Shown: piece by piece, positions 57,271-64,000 of the stretch | How positions within the stretch are numbered: the stretch's first letter is position 1 | How the letters are laid out: each line of letters opens with the position of its first letter | NCBI GenBank assembly: GCA_016711045.1 | Contig: JADJTT010000008.1 | Span: forward strand, 372,001 to 436,000 | Source: Saprospirales bacterium | GTDB taxonomy: Bacteria > Bacteroidota > Bacteroidia > Chitinophagales > Saprospiraceae | Reading direction: 5' to 3' | DNA: 64,000 bases | The notes under the pieces: model-generated | The model's input: only the letters and a program-made list of their open reading frames with translations | Database searches by the model: none | What the model was told of the DNA's origin: nothing | Translations under genes and position numbers: made by a program

Positions 57271-57660
57271 ATGAAGCAAGTATTAGAAAAGTTTGAACGT
57301 TACGCAGTCCTTAAGCTGGAGGAGGAAAACCTCAACTCCGTAATAGCCCCGGAACTGAAATCCTACTTTGTCCAAATCGCCATGGACGGTGTGGAAAGCC
57401 TTATCCTTGACCTTACAGATGTTAAATATGTGGACTCCTCCGGGTTGAGTGCCATTTTGACGGCCAACCGGATTTGGAGCGACTTAAATGGCAGTTTTGT
57501 ACTGACAGGGCTGAAAAGCAAGTCGGTTAAATCGCTGATAGAGATATCCAGACTGGATTCTATTCTTACTATTGTTCCCTCTCTGTCCGAATCAGTTGAC
57601 CTTGTAATGATGGAAGCGCTGGAACGGGACATAAACGGCGATCCGGAGATCGGCGTTTGA
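57271..57660 (+). CDS. STAS-domain anti-sigma-factor antagonist-like protein
   Basis: This 129-residue protein is a single STAS domain. It starts MKQVLEKFERYAVLKLEEENLNSVIAPELKS, and the core VESLILDLTDVKYVDSSGLSAILTANRIW includes the Asp-Ser-Ser phosphorylation-site motif (DSSGLS). Partner kinases of the RsbW/SpoIIAB type would phosphorylate that serine; none is encoded here. The ATG at 57,271 is chosen because the longer frame would begin upstream of a promoter -7 element. The RNase Z gene follows after 31 bp. Confidence 0.85.
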   Translation: MKQVLEKFERYAVLKLEEENLNSVIAPELKSYFVQIAMDGVESLILDLTDVKYVDSSGLSAILTANRIWSDLNGSFVLTGLKSKSVKSLIEISRLDSILTIVPSLSESVDLVMMEALERDINGDPEIGV

Positions 57661-57691
57661 TCCGGCAGCCGGACTTACTGCATTCTCCTCT

Positions 57692-58645
57692 ATGGAATTT
57701 TCCTTTACTCCGCTCGGCATCAGTGCGGCACAACCTGCTTATGGCAGGCACCTGGCAGGCCATGTACTGGCTGCCGGTAATGAACTCTTTCTGCTCGATT
57801 GTGGAGAAGGTACGCAGTTTCAGCTCCACCGCTATGGGGTAAGACGAAGCCGGTTTCGGTATATTTTCATCTCCCATCTGCATGGCGACCACTTTTTCGG
57901 GCTGATCGGCCTGCTTACCTCTTTTGGTATGAACGACCGCCGGGACCCCCTCACGGTGTTTGCCCCTCCCGGCCTGGAGGAGATCATCCACCTGCAAATG
58001 AAGCTCACCGGAACGATCTTGCCTTTTGAACTGACTTTTCAGGTGCTCTCGGCCGATAAAAAATACCGCATACTCGAAACGCCATCCCTCGAAGTGTTTG
58101 CATTCCCGCTCGATCACCGTACCCCGACTACCGGTTTTCTGTTTCAGGAAAAAACCATTCCCCTTAATATCATTCCGGAGATCATCGACCGTTACGGGCT
58201 TTCTTTTGAACAGATCCGGGCGGTAAAAACAGGGGCTGATCTCACGCTTCCCGACGGACGTCAGATCCCCAATCACGACCTTACCCTTTCGCCATACCGC
58301 ACCCGTTCCTTTGCCTATTGTTCCGATACCGCCTATCTGGAGACGATGGCGCCCCTGATCCGGGGGGTAGATATCCTTTACCACGAAAGCACCTTCCGGG
58401 AGGAAGATGCCGCACTTGCCAAAGAAACCTTTCATTCTACCGCGAAACAGGCTGCGCAGCTCGCGCGCCTGGCGGAGGCGGAGAAGTTGGTGTTGGGGCA
58501 TTATTCGGCCAGGTACCTGGATCTTTCGGGGTTGCTGGAAGAGGCAAAAGCGATTTTCCCCAACGCCGTATTAGGAGAGGAGGGGATTCCGGTGCAGGTG
58601 CAGGCAGAGCGGATGTCAGGCCAAATTGGCCAGATCCCGGATTAA
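57692..58645 (+). CDS. rnz: Ribonuclease Z
   Basis: This 317-residue metallo-beta-lactamase-fold enzyme has the zinc motif SHLHGDHFFGL (H62, H64, D66, H67), the substrate loop LDHRTPTTGF, YCSDTAYLE, HSTAKQAAQLA and GHYSARYLDLSGLLEEA. It cuts the 3' trailer from tRNA precursors lacking encoded CCA. It follows the STAS gene on the same strand. Its 3' end overlaps the convergent Crp-type regulator gene by 30 bp, so transcripts of the two would be complementary there. Confidence 0.94.
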   Translation: MEFSFTPLGISAAQPAYGRHLAGHVLAAGNELFLLDCGEGTQFQLHRYGVRRSRFRYIFISHLHGDHFFGLIGLLTSFGMNDRRDPLTVFAPPGLEEIIHLQMKLTGTILPFELTFQVLSADKKYRILETPSLEVFAFPLDHRTPTTGFLFQEKTIPLNIIPEIIDRYGLSFEQIRAVKTGADLTLPDGRQIPNHDLTLSPYRTRSFAYCSDTAYLETMAPLIRGVDILYHESTFREEDAALAKETFHSTAKQAAQLARLAEAEKLVLGHYSARYLDLSGLLEEAKAIFPNAVLGEEGIPVQVQAERMSGQIGQIPD

Positions 58646-59296
58646 AATGCTGCGACGGTTGAAGTGAATGAGATTTTCCTTGCGCAATTCATTGAGTACG
58701 GAAGTGACCGTCTGCCGCGAAGTGCCGGTAATGTTGGCGATATCCTGCTGCGTGAGGCTGTGTTTGAAAAGCCATTCAAATCCTACACGCCGGCCGCGGT
58801 TGGATGCCGATTCCTTGAGAAATTGAATGATCCTCGTGCGGGCATCCTGGAAAATGAGCGACTCCATGCGCCTTTCTACCTGCAACAACCGGTTGCCGAT
58901 CTGGTCGAGCACCCGAAGACACAAGCCGTGGTTGCTACGCATCAATGTCCGGAAGGCCGCGATGGGAATAGCCAGCACCTGGGTGTCTGCCTGAAGGGTC
59001 TTGGCAAATTCCTGGCGGTGGGTTTCCCCTACGAGCCCCAATTCGCCAAATAAAGTGAGGGGGTGACATACCGCCTTGAGCACTTCCCGCCCATCGGATG
59101 CGTAAGTACCGATCTTGACGATGCCTTTTTCCAATACGTACATATTGTCCGACTCCATATCCAATTCATACAAGTAGCTGGATTTTGGGCAGATAATGTG
59201 CCGGGAACCGGCGCGTAAATACTGCAATTCTTCCCCGGTCAGGGATTGAAAAAGAGGAAGCTGTAAAAGGGAAGAAAGGTCAATCGCGGTTTTCAT
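58616..59296 (-). CDS. Crp/Fnr-family transcriptional regulator
   Basis: This 226-residue protein has an N-terminal cyclic-nucleotide-binding-type beta-roll (about 10-125; YVLEKGIVKIGTYASDGREVLKAV, FGELGLVGE), a long dimer helix, and a C-terminal winged helix (about 150-222; HSLTQQDIANITGTSRQTVTSVLNELRKENLIHF). There is no iron-sulfur cysteine cluster, so it is not a classic FNR. The effector is unknown. The gene is convergent with rnz, overlapping by 30 bp. Its upstream side faces a 280-bp AT-rich region shared with the VIT/vWA gene. Confidence 0.9.
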   Translation of the reverse strand: MKTAIDLSSLLQLPLFQSLTGEELQYLRAGSRHIICPKSSYLYELDMESDNMYVLEKGIVKIGTYASDGREVLKAVCHPLTLFGELGLVGETHRQEFAKTLQADTQVLAIPIAAFRTLMRSNHGLCLRVLDQIGNRLLQVERRMESLIFQDARTRIIQFLKESASNRGRRVGFEWLFKHSLTQQDIANITGTSRQTVTSVLNELRKENLIHFNRRSILIRDLANLA

Positions 59297-59576
59297 AGGC
59301 TTTATTTTTGGATGTGTGATTATTTCACGTTACAAATATGCGGCTGCTTCAATGCGAAAAAAAGTACATCATTTCAATATTGTATTTTTTTAAAAAGGAC
59401 TATTTTTTTATAATTAAAAGATAATCAATATTTTATATTCTTGTAGTTGATTTATTTGTTCGGCGACCTGGTCTTTCATACCAATGGAATTTTTCGAATG
59501 CTTTTTTGGCAGTCAGGGTGACAAATGGAGGTTTTTGAGCGTTCTAAAAGAAGTACTCATCCTAAAACCAAAACCT

Positions 59577-61655
59577 ATGAAAAAGTTTATTTTTTCTTTC
59601 CTGATGGGCATAATCCTTGCCCTTCCTGCATTTTCCAACGGCATCGTTATTGTCGATACGGAAACGCAAACCTACCTGACCCTTACGGCTTCTTCCGTGG
59701 AAACCCAGGTTAATAATCAGGTAGCCATTACACGTACTTCGCAGACTTTTCGCAATGAGACGGGGCAGGATGTCCTTGCTGCCAAATATGCGTTTCCCCT
59801 GCCGGACGGCGCCAGTGCCATCGGGCTGCGCTGGTTGGTCAATAGCGTCTGGTATGAAGCCTCTATCGCTGCGGAACCCCAGGACACGTCTATTACCGGA
59901 GGAGGGAGCGGGGCCAGCCCGGCCTTGATGGCCTACCTGGGCGCTTCCCCGCTTTTCTTTAGCTTCGACGCGTTGATGATCGGAGTGGATTCGCTGATAC
60001 AGGTCGAACTGACCTATGTGGAACTCTTGCCCTATTCATTTAACCTGGTTTCCTATGCCTACCCCAACGATTATTCCCTGATCCAGCCCGGGCCCCAAGC
60101 GATCGAGCAGCATTTTTCCTGGACGATGGAGTCCGATCGCACGATCCTGACGGTGCAGTTTCCCAGTCACCCGGGAGGGACGGTTAATGTTTCCGACCAT
60201 GTTGCCGATGTCTCCTTTTCTTATGCCGATGGTGCGGCCAATGCCGATTATTTGGTGGTGTATGAATTGTCTTCCGATGAACTGGGAGTGTGGAGCATGA
60301 GCACCTTCCTGCCTGATTCACTGGTGACCTGCGATGACCTCGGCAAAGGGTTTGTAGCTTTTGTCATCGAACCGGAGTCCAACCCCGATGTGGAGGTAAT
60401 TGAAAAAAACTTCATCCTGGTAGTCGACCGCTCGGGAAGCATGAGCGGAAACAAGATCGTGCAGGCCAGACAGGCAGCGAGTTTTATTGTGCAACACTTG
60501 AATCCGGGCGATCATTTCAATGTCATTGATTTTGACAACGACATCACCTTGTTTGCCCCCAATTTGGTGCCCTATAACGTCACGTCCCAAAACAATGCCC
60601 TGGCATTTATCAGCGCACTGACCGCCGACGGGACGACGAACATTGCAGCGGCGCTGACTACTGCTATCGGACAGTTTGGGGCCGTAGATCCGGGTAAAGC
60701 CAATATCATCCTGTTTTTTACCGACGGACAGCCCACTGCGGGTATCACTTCGACCCAGGGCATACTCAATGCAGTTGATGCCGCGGCCGCCCAGGCGGAG
60801 ACTACCATTTTTCTCTACGCCTTTGGGATCGGCAATGATGTGAATAAACAATTGCTGGCCGCGCTGGGCGCAAATAACAACGGGCTGGCTACGTTTCTGG
60901 AAAATGACGAACTGGAGGCATCGATCACCGACTTTTTCCTCAAGGTCAACAACCCGGTATTGCTCTCCCCACATATTCAATTTTACCCGGATGCGATCCA
61001 GGAGATTTATCCCCAGCCGCTCCCCAACCTGTATAAAGGACAGCAACTCATCATCGCAGGGCGGTACGAAGAACCAATACCGGTTGACATGGAACTCACC
61101 GGAATGGCCTTTAACCTGCCCATAACCTACAATTTCAATATCGACCTGGCAGATACCCTGGTGCCCGCGTATTTTTTCCTGCCCAAGATCTGGGCCAAGC
61201 GCAAGATCGAATACCTGCAGCAGGCTGTCTACCTCGCGGGCGAAAATACCCCGCTGGGCGATACGCTGGAAGCCCAAGCCACCGCGCTGAGCATCTGTTA
61301 CGGGGTTATCAGCGATTTTACCAGCTTTACCGGTCCGCCTGTCACCTTTGTGCACGAACAAGTCCGGGACGACAACCGTACCTGGACCTGGGAGGCCCTT
61401 CCCAATCCATTCCAGGAGGCCGTTACCCTGCGCATTTTTCTTCCGGTCGATTGGTATAAACCGGCGACGTGCCTTATCTTGGATGCACAAGGGAGGATAG
61501 TCGCTGAAATAGCTGTTTCATTCGGTCCCGCCGGCTGGTATGATTTCTCCTGGAACGGCCGTTTGGCAAATGGGTTGCCGGCTCCAAAAGGGGTCTATTT
61601 CGCCGTCCTGAACTTTGGAAATGACTGGGATGTGCTTACTTTAATGAAAAATTGA
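59577..61655 (+). CDS. Secreted VIT/von Willebrand A protein with FlgD/T9SS-like C-terminus
   Basis: The protein of about 692 residues has a signal peptide (MKKFIFSFLMGIILALPAFS) and a VIT domain at about 25-150 (TQTYLTLTASSVETQVNNQVAITRTSQTF). A vWA domain lies at about 275-465 with the MIDAS motif DRSGSMSGNK. A beta-rich region and a C-terminal FlgD-like or T9SS-type domain follow (WTWEALPNPFQEAVTLRIFLP, WDLSWNG-like, GLPAPKGVYFAVL). VIT-vWA proteins resemble inter-alpha-trypsin inhibitor heavy chains; the vWA domain should bind divalent metal and protein ligands. The ATG at 59,577 is fixed by the signal peptide. The stop overlaps the dinB start (TTGA), so the pair may be coupled. Upstream DNA (59,297-59,576) is AT-rich and has no gene. 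Confidence 0.88.
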   Translation: MKKFIFSFLMGIILALPAFSNGIVIVDTETQTYLTLTASSVETQVNNQVAITRTSQTFRNETGQDVLAAKYAFPLPDGASAIGLRWLVNSVWYEASIAAEPQDTSITGGGSGASPALMAYLGASPLFFSFDALMIGVDSLIQVELTYVELLPYSFNLVSYAYPNDYSLIQPGPQAIEQHFSWTMESDRTILTVQFPSHPGGTVNVSDHVADVSFSYADGAANADYLVVYELSSDELGVWSMSTFLPDSLVTCDDLGKGFVAFVIEPESNPDVEVIEKNFILVVDRSGSMSGNKIVQARQAASFIVQHLNPGDHFNVIDFDNDITLFAPNLVPYNVTSQNNALAFISALTADGTTNIAAALTTAIGQFGAVDPGKANIILFFTDGQPTAGITSTQGILNAVDAAAAQAETTIFLYAFGIGNDVNKQLLAALGANNNGLATFLENDELEASITDFFLKVNNPVLLSPHIQFYPDAIQEIYPQPLPNLYKGQQLIIAGRYEEPIPVDMELTGMAFNLPITYNFNIDLADTLVPAYFFLPKIWAKRKIEYLQQAVYLAGENTPLGDTLEAQATALSICYGVISDFTSFTGPPVTFVHEQVRDDNRTWTWEALPNPFQEAVTLRIFLPVDWYKPATCLILDAQGRIVAEIAVSFGPAGWYDFSWNGRLANGLPAPKGVYFAVLNFGNDWDVLTLMKN

Positions 61656-62752
61656 TAGCAGCGGCGCCTATTCGCAAGATCATCCATATCGACATGGACG
61701 CGTTCTACGCCTCCGTGGAGCAGCGGGATAACCCCGACCTGCGCGGAAAACCTATTGCCGTAGGCTCGGGCAATAAACGGGGCGTGGTAGCTGCCGCCAG
61801 CTACGAGGCCCGTACCTACGGAGTGCGCTCTGCCATGGCGAGCATTACGGCCCAGCGATTGTGCCCGGAGCTCATTTTCGTCAAAGCCCGCTTCGAGGTC
61901 TATAAAGAAGTATCCCAGCAGATCCGCGCTATTTTCGAAGAATATACCGACCTGGTAGAGCCCCTGTCGTTGGATGAAGCCTACCTGGATGTGACAGAGA
62001 ACAAAATGGGCATCCCTTCGGCGATGCGGATTGCGATGGAGATCCGGAAAAAGATCCGGGAACGCACCGGGCTCACCGCCTCTGCCGGGGTTTCCTTCAA
62101 TAAATTTCTGGCCAAAGTGGCCTCCGATATCAATAAGCCCAACGGGATGAAGGTGATCCTGCCGGAAGAAGCGGAGGCCTTTCTGGACCAGCTGCCCGTT
62201 CATAAATTTCACGGAGTCGGGAAGGTCACCGCTGCCCGGATGCGGGATAAAGGAATCCACACGGGCGCCGATCTGAAGAAATGGGCATTGCCGGATCTGC
62301 TGCGCGAGTTTGGAAAAGTGGGGGACTACTACTACCACATCGTTCGTGCGGAGGATAACCGGGCGGTCAACCCTCACCGGATCCGGAAATCGGTCGGCGC
62401 GGAGCGCACCTTCCTGGAAGACCTGGACGACCCCGAGGAAATGAAGGCCAAATTGGACTACATCGCGGGAGTGGTTTTCGAGTATTTGCAAAAAAAAGAC
62501 CGCTATGGCCGCACGGTGACCCTCAAGATCAAAACCACCGATTTTCAAAGCCATACCCGCAGCAAGACCTTTGGACACGACCTGCGCGACCGGGAGTTGA
62601 TCTACCGCACCGCCTGCGAGCTATTGGAAGGCGCTTCCGAATTGCGGCCGGTGCGGTTGCTGGGCATTACCATCTCAAATCTGGAAGACGACACCCCTCC
62701 CGGCGGTCAGTTGGAGTTTGATTTTGGGAGCAGCAGCCATACCATGCCGTAG
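61652..62752 (+). CDS. dinB: DNA polymerase IV
   Basis: This protein of about 366 residues has palm ligands D14 and D108-E109 (IIHIDMDAFYASVE, LSLDEAYLDVT), the VSFNKFLAKVASDINKPNG finger region, HhH motif FHGVGKVTAARM, and a little finger with SVGAERTFLEDL. It ends in QLEFDFGSSS, which resembles a beta-clamp-binding tail. It performs translesion synthesis. The start is a TTG overlapping the stop of the vWA gene by 4 bp; the next ATG would delete the first catalytic Asp. It is a second, separate Y-family polymerase from the one at 11,719. Its 3' end overlaps mltA by 46 bp. Confidence 0.92.
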   Translation: MIAAAPIRKIIHIDMDAFYASVEQRDNPDLRGKPIAVGSGNKRGVVAAASYEARTYGVRSAMASITAQRLCPELIFVKARFEVYKEVSQQIRAIFEEYTDLVEPLSLDEAYLDVTENKMGIPSAMRIAMEIRKKIRERTGLTASAGVSFNKFLAKVASDINKPNGMKVILPEEAEAFLDQLPVHKFHGVGKVTAARMRDKGIHTGADLKKWALPDLLREFGKVGDYYYHIVRAEDNRAVNPHRIRKSVGAERTFLEDLDDPEEMKAKLDYIAGVVFEYLQKKDRYGRTVTLKIKTTDFQSHTRSKTFGHDLRDRELIYRTACELLEGASELRPVRLLGITISNLEDDTPPGGQLEFDFGSSSHTMP

Positions 62753-63864
62753 TGCATGCGGTTTCCGGCCATGCGCTGACCTTCCTGCCCGGTTCCGGAA
62801 TAGATATCAATATGCCCCGGACCCCGGATAGCGCCGCCTACATCCTGGGCAAGCATAATGCGAAACTCGTGGTGGAGCATTTCTCCTTTTTTATCAAACA
62901 CCGGCACCGCTACCAGCAACGTGGCGCCCAGGGGGAAGTACCGTTTGTCGACGGCTACCGAAATCTCAGGGGTAAGGGGCACTTGTCCGGCGCCGATCAC
63001 CGCCTGCTTTTTTAGCTGAAAAAAGCTGTAAGAAGGATTGATCAACAGGACGGAGTCGCGCAAATGGGGCTGCTGTCGGATGAGGCGTTTAATGCCGTAG
63101 ATGGACACGTCTTCCACCCCCAGTCCGGATTCATTTGTCAAATAATACTCGATGCTTTTATAGGGCATTTTGTTGGAACCTTCGTACACCAGCAGGTATG
63201 CCTCTTTTGTATCGACAAATTCGACCATAGCTGATCCCTGCAAATGGGTGTAGTACACATCCACCGGATCGGCGGCATAGGCGATTTCGAGTCCCAGACT
63301 GTCCAGTGCGCCCTCTCCGTCGATCTGCCGGCGGGTGGGTAGGGGGCCTTCCCAGCTATCCGGTTTGCGATAGAAGGGATAACGGTAGGTGGAGTCCGGT
63401 TCGTGCCTGACTTGCAAGGTGGGCGTGTAATACCCGGTAAATTTCACATGCCCTTTTTTATCACCGCCCCATACCTGGTAGGCTTCCAGCTGCTCTTTTG
63501 CCTGGGAGGAATTGTAGCCGGCATCCAGTAAAATCTGGACGACCTCTTTGAGTTTTTCATTGGTGATCACGGCGGCGCCTTGCGCCAATGTTTGCTTAAG
63601 GGGTTTGATATCCAGCAATTCGAGCTGATTTTCCAGCGCAGCAATGAGGGTGCTGTTCAGCGTAGGAAAAGGAAGGGTGTCGAGGAATACCGGTTCGTAA
63701 ATTTCCTTGAAGGTTTGGGCGTGCTTCCGTTTCCCCGAGCGGTAAATGTCGTAATATTGCTCGGAGGGCATTTCGTTGGCCCACGCAGCTTCTTCAAAGG
63801 GGAGGGTATCTTCGTAATAGGAACAGGAAGAAATACCAATGAGCGCAAAAACAAACACAGCCAT
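62707..63864 (-). CDS. mltA: Membrane-bound lytic murein transglycosylase A
   Basis: This protein of about 385 residues has a lipobox (GISSC, in MAVFVFALIGISSCSYYE). The MltA domain is at about 110-290 (KFTGYYTPTLQVRHEPD, LQGSAMVEFVDTKEAYLLVYEGSN), and the C-terminal 3D domain has RIMLAQDVGGAIRGPGHIDIYSG with the catalytic Asp. It cleaves peptidoglycan glycan strands with 1,6-anhydro ring formation. The ATG at 63,864 gives a minimal signal peptide. ATG at 63,906 would add a basic N-region (ASARRYFSR) that suits a signal peptide better but overlaps the divergent next gene more. The 3' end overlaps dinB by 46 bp (convergent). Confidence 0.88.
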   Translation of the reverse strand: MAVFVFALIGISSCSYYEDTLPFEEAAWANEMPSEQYYDIYRSGKRKHAQTFKEIYEPVFLDTLPFPTLNSTLIAALENQLELLDIKPLKQTLAQGAAVITNEKLKEVVQILLDAGYNSSQAKEQLEAYQVWGGDKKGHVKFTGYYTPTLQVRHEPDSTYRYPFYRKPDSWEGPLPTRRQIDGEGALDSLGLEIAYAADPVDVYYTHLQGSAMVEFVDTKEAYLLVYEGSNKMPYKSIEYYLTNESGLGVEDVSIYGIKRLIRQQPHLRDSVLLINPSYSFFQLKKQAVIGAGQVPLTPEISVAVDKRYFPLGATLLVAVPVFDKKGEMLHHEFRIMLAQDVGGAIRGPGHIDIYSGTGQEGQRMAGNRMHYGMVWLLLPKSNSN

Positions 63865-64000
63865 TCGCGAAAAATACCGCCGGGCGCTGGCCGGGCGACT
63901 CGGCATAGCGCCTGAGCAGATCGGGCTTTTTTGGAAAGGCCGGGTAGGGCTATATGCCATCTTGCGAGCCCTGGGGGTCCGGGCGGGCGATGAGGTCATT
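63839..64000 (+). CDS. DegT/DnrJ/EryC1-type aminotransferase, N-terminal fragment (runs off window)
   Basis: A plus-strand frame opens with ATG at 63,839 and stays open to the window end (54 codons). It encodes EQIGLFWKGRVGLYAILRALGVRAGDEVI near its end. The block FWKGR(V/A)xLYAILxALGxxxGDEVI is the usual N-terminus of PLP-dependent DegT-family sugar aminotransferases, just before the cofactor-binding region. Such enzymes make amino sugars for surface polysaccharides. The start overlaps the 5' end of divergent mltA by at least 26 bp, which is unusual. The catalytic lysine lies beyond the window. Confidence 0.7.
   Translation, partial: MSAKTNTAIREKYRRALAGRLGIAPEQIGLFWKGRVGLYAILRALGVRAGDEVI

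Noticed and set aside
1..64000. tRNA, rRNA, phage or conjugative element genes
   Set aside because: No gap showed a cloverleaf or rRNA-like segment, and no integrase, capsid or relaxase gene was found. The only transposase is the RAYT.

Overview
This window is about 52-55% GC by eye and carries many hallmarks of a gliding-type Bacteroidota, most likely Saprospiria. It has several secreted proteins with C-terminal type IX secretion (T9SS) sorting domains, one gliding-motility-associated C-terminal domain, paired TonB-dependent receptors with carboxypeptidase-like N-terminal domains, and an OmpA protein with thrombospondin type 3 repeats. It also has a short RpoD of the Bacteroidota type and several TAnnTTTG promoter elements. 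Almost no gene has a Shine-Dalgarno sequence. The family-level assignment is inference; there is no rRNA in the window.

Layout. 0-7.7 kb: end of a large secreted T9SS/dockerin protein, an all-alpha NTP pyrophosphohydrolase and two tandem TonB receptors. 7.7-13 kb: an error-prone DnaE2-type polymerase and a Y-family polymerase, separated by a REP-associated tyrosine transposase (RAYT). 13-22 kb: a GH31 sulfoquinovosidase-like lipoprotein, a gliding-type T9SS protein, lpxB/membrane protein/surE, holA, a GNAT acetyltransferase and yigZ. 22-31.5 kb: OmpA/TSP3, purE-purK, dihydroorotase, small membrane proteins, a 2H phosphoesterase, an SGNH lipoprotein and a T9SS protein. 31.6-39.3 kb: a WG-repeat protein, a sigma-54 response regulator, an ECF sigma factor and a sensor kinase. 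39.4-50 kb: a TlpA-like lipoprotein, cytochrome oxidase subunit III, CysH, etfBA, rpsO, pnp, rpoD, an SH3 lipoprotein and one unknown. 50-64 kb: a beta-propeller T9SS protein, a DUF3299-like lipoprotein, infC-rpmI-rplT, a broken clpC, a STAS protein and RNase Z, a Crp regulator, a VIT/vWA protein, dinB, mltA and the start of a DegT-type aminotransferase.

The main finding is a REP/RAYT-like system. An approximately palindromic 15-bp unit, AAAGATGGCGTCTTT (11-bp core AGATGGCGTCT), occurs 29 times in seven clusters between 2.0 and 19.7 kb. Clusters lie on both sides of the RAYT gene at 10,990-11,610, and I saw no full copy from 19.7 to 64 kb. Only a variant palindromic pair occurs there, at 34,967-35,015. 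The clusters abut start and stop codons and form terminator-like hairpins. Two lie in frame inside coding sequence, in dnaE2 and in the GH31 gene. The unit has no stop codon in any of its six reading frames, so it can be tolerated in genes.

A second layer of small repeats consists of heptamer arrays (ACTGCCW, AGTSACC, TTTCAGT, GTGAAGR) and a 9-mer array. These sit at gene ends and in several cases supply or touch the stop codon (lpxB, infC, the sensor kinase gene, purE). An array of five dissimilar short hairpins lies at 36.38-36.51 kb. ClpC has lost a segment just before its first Walker A motif together with a frame change, which is either a real lesion or an assembly fault.
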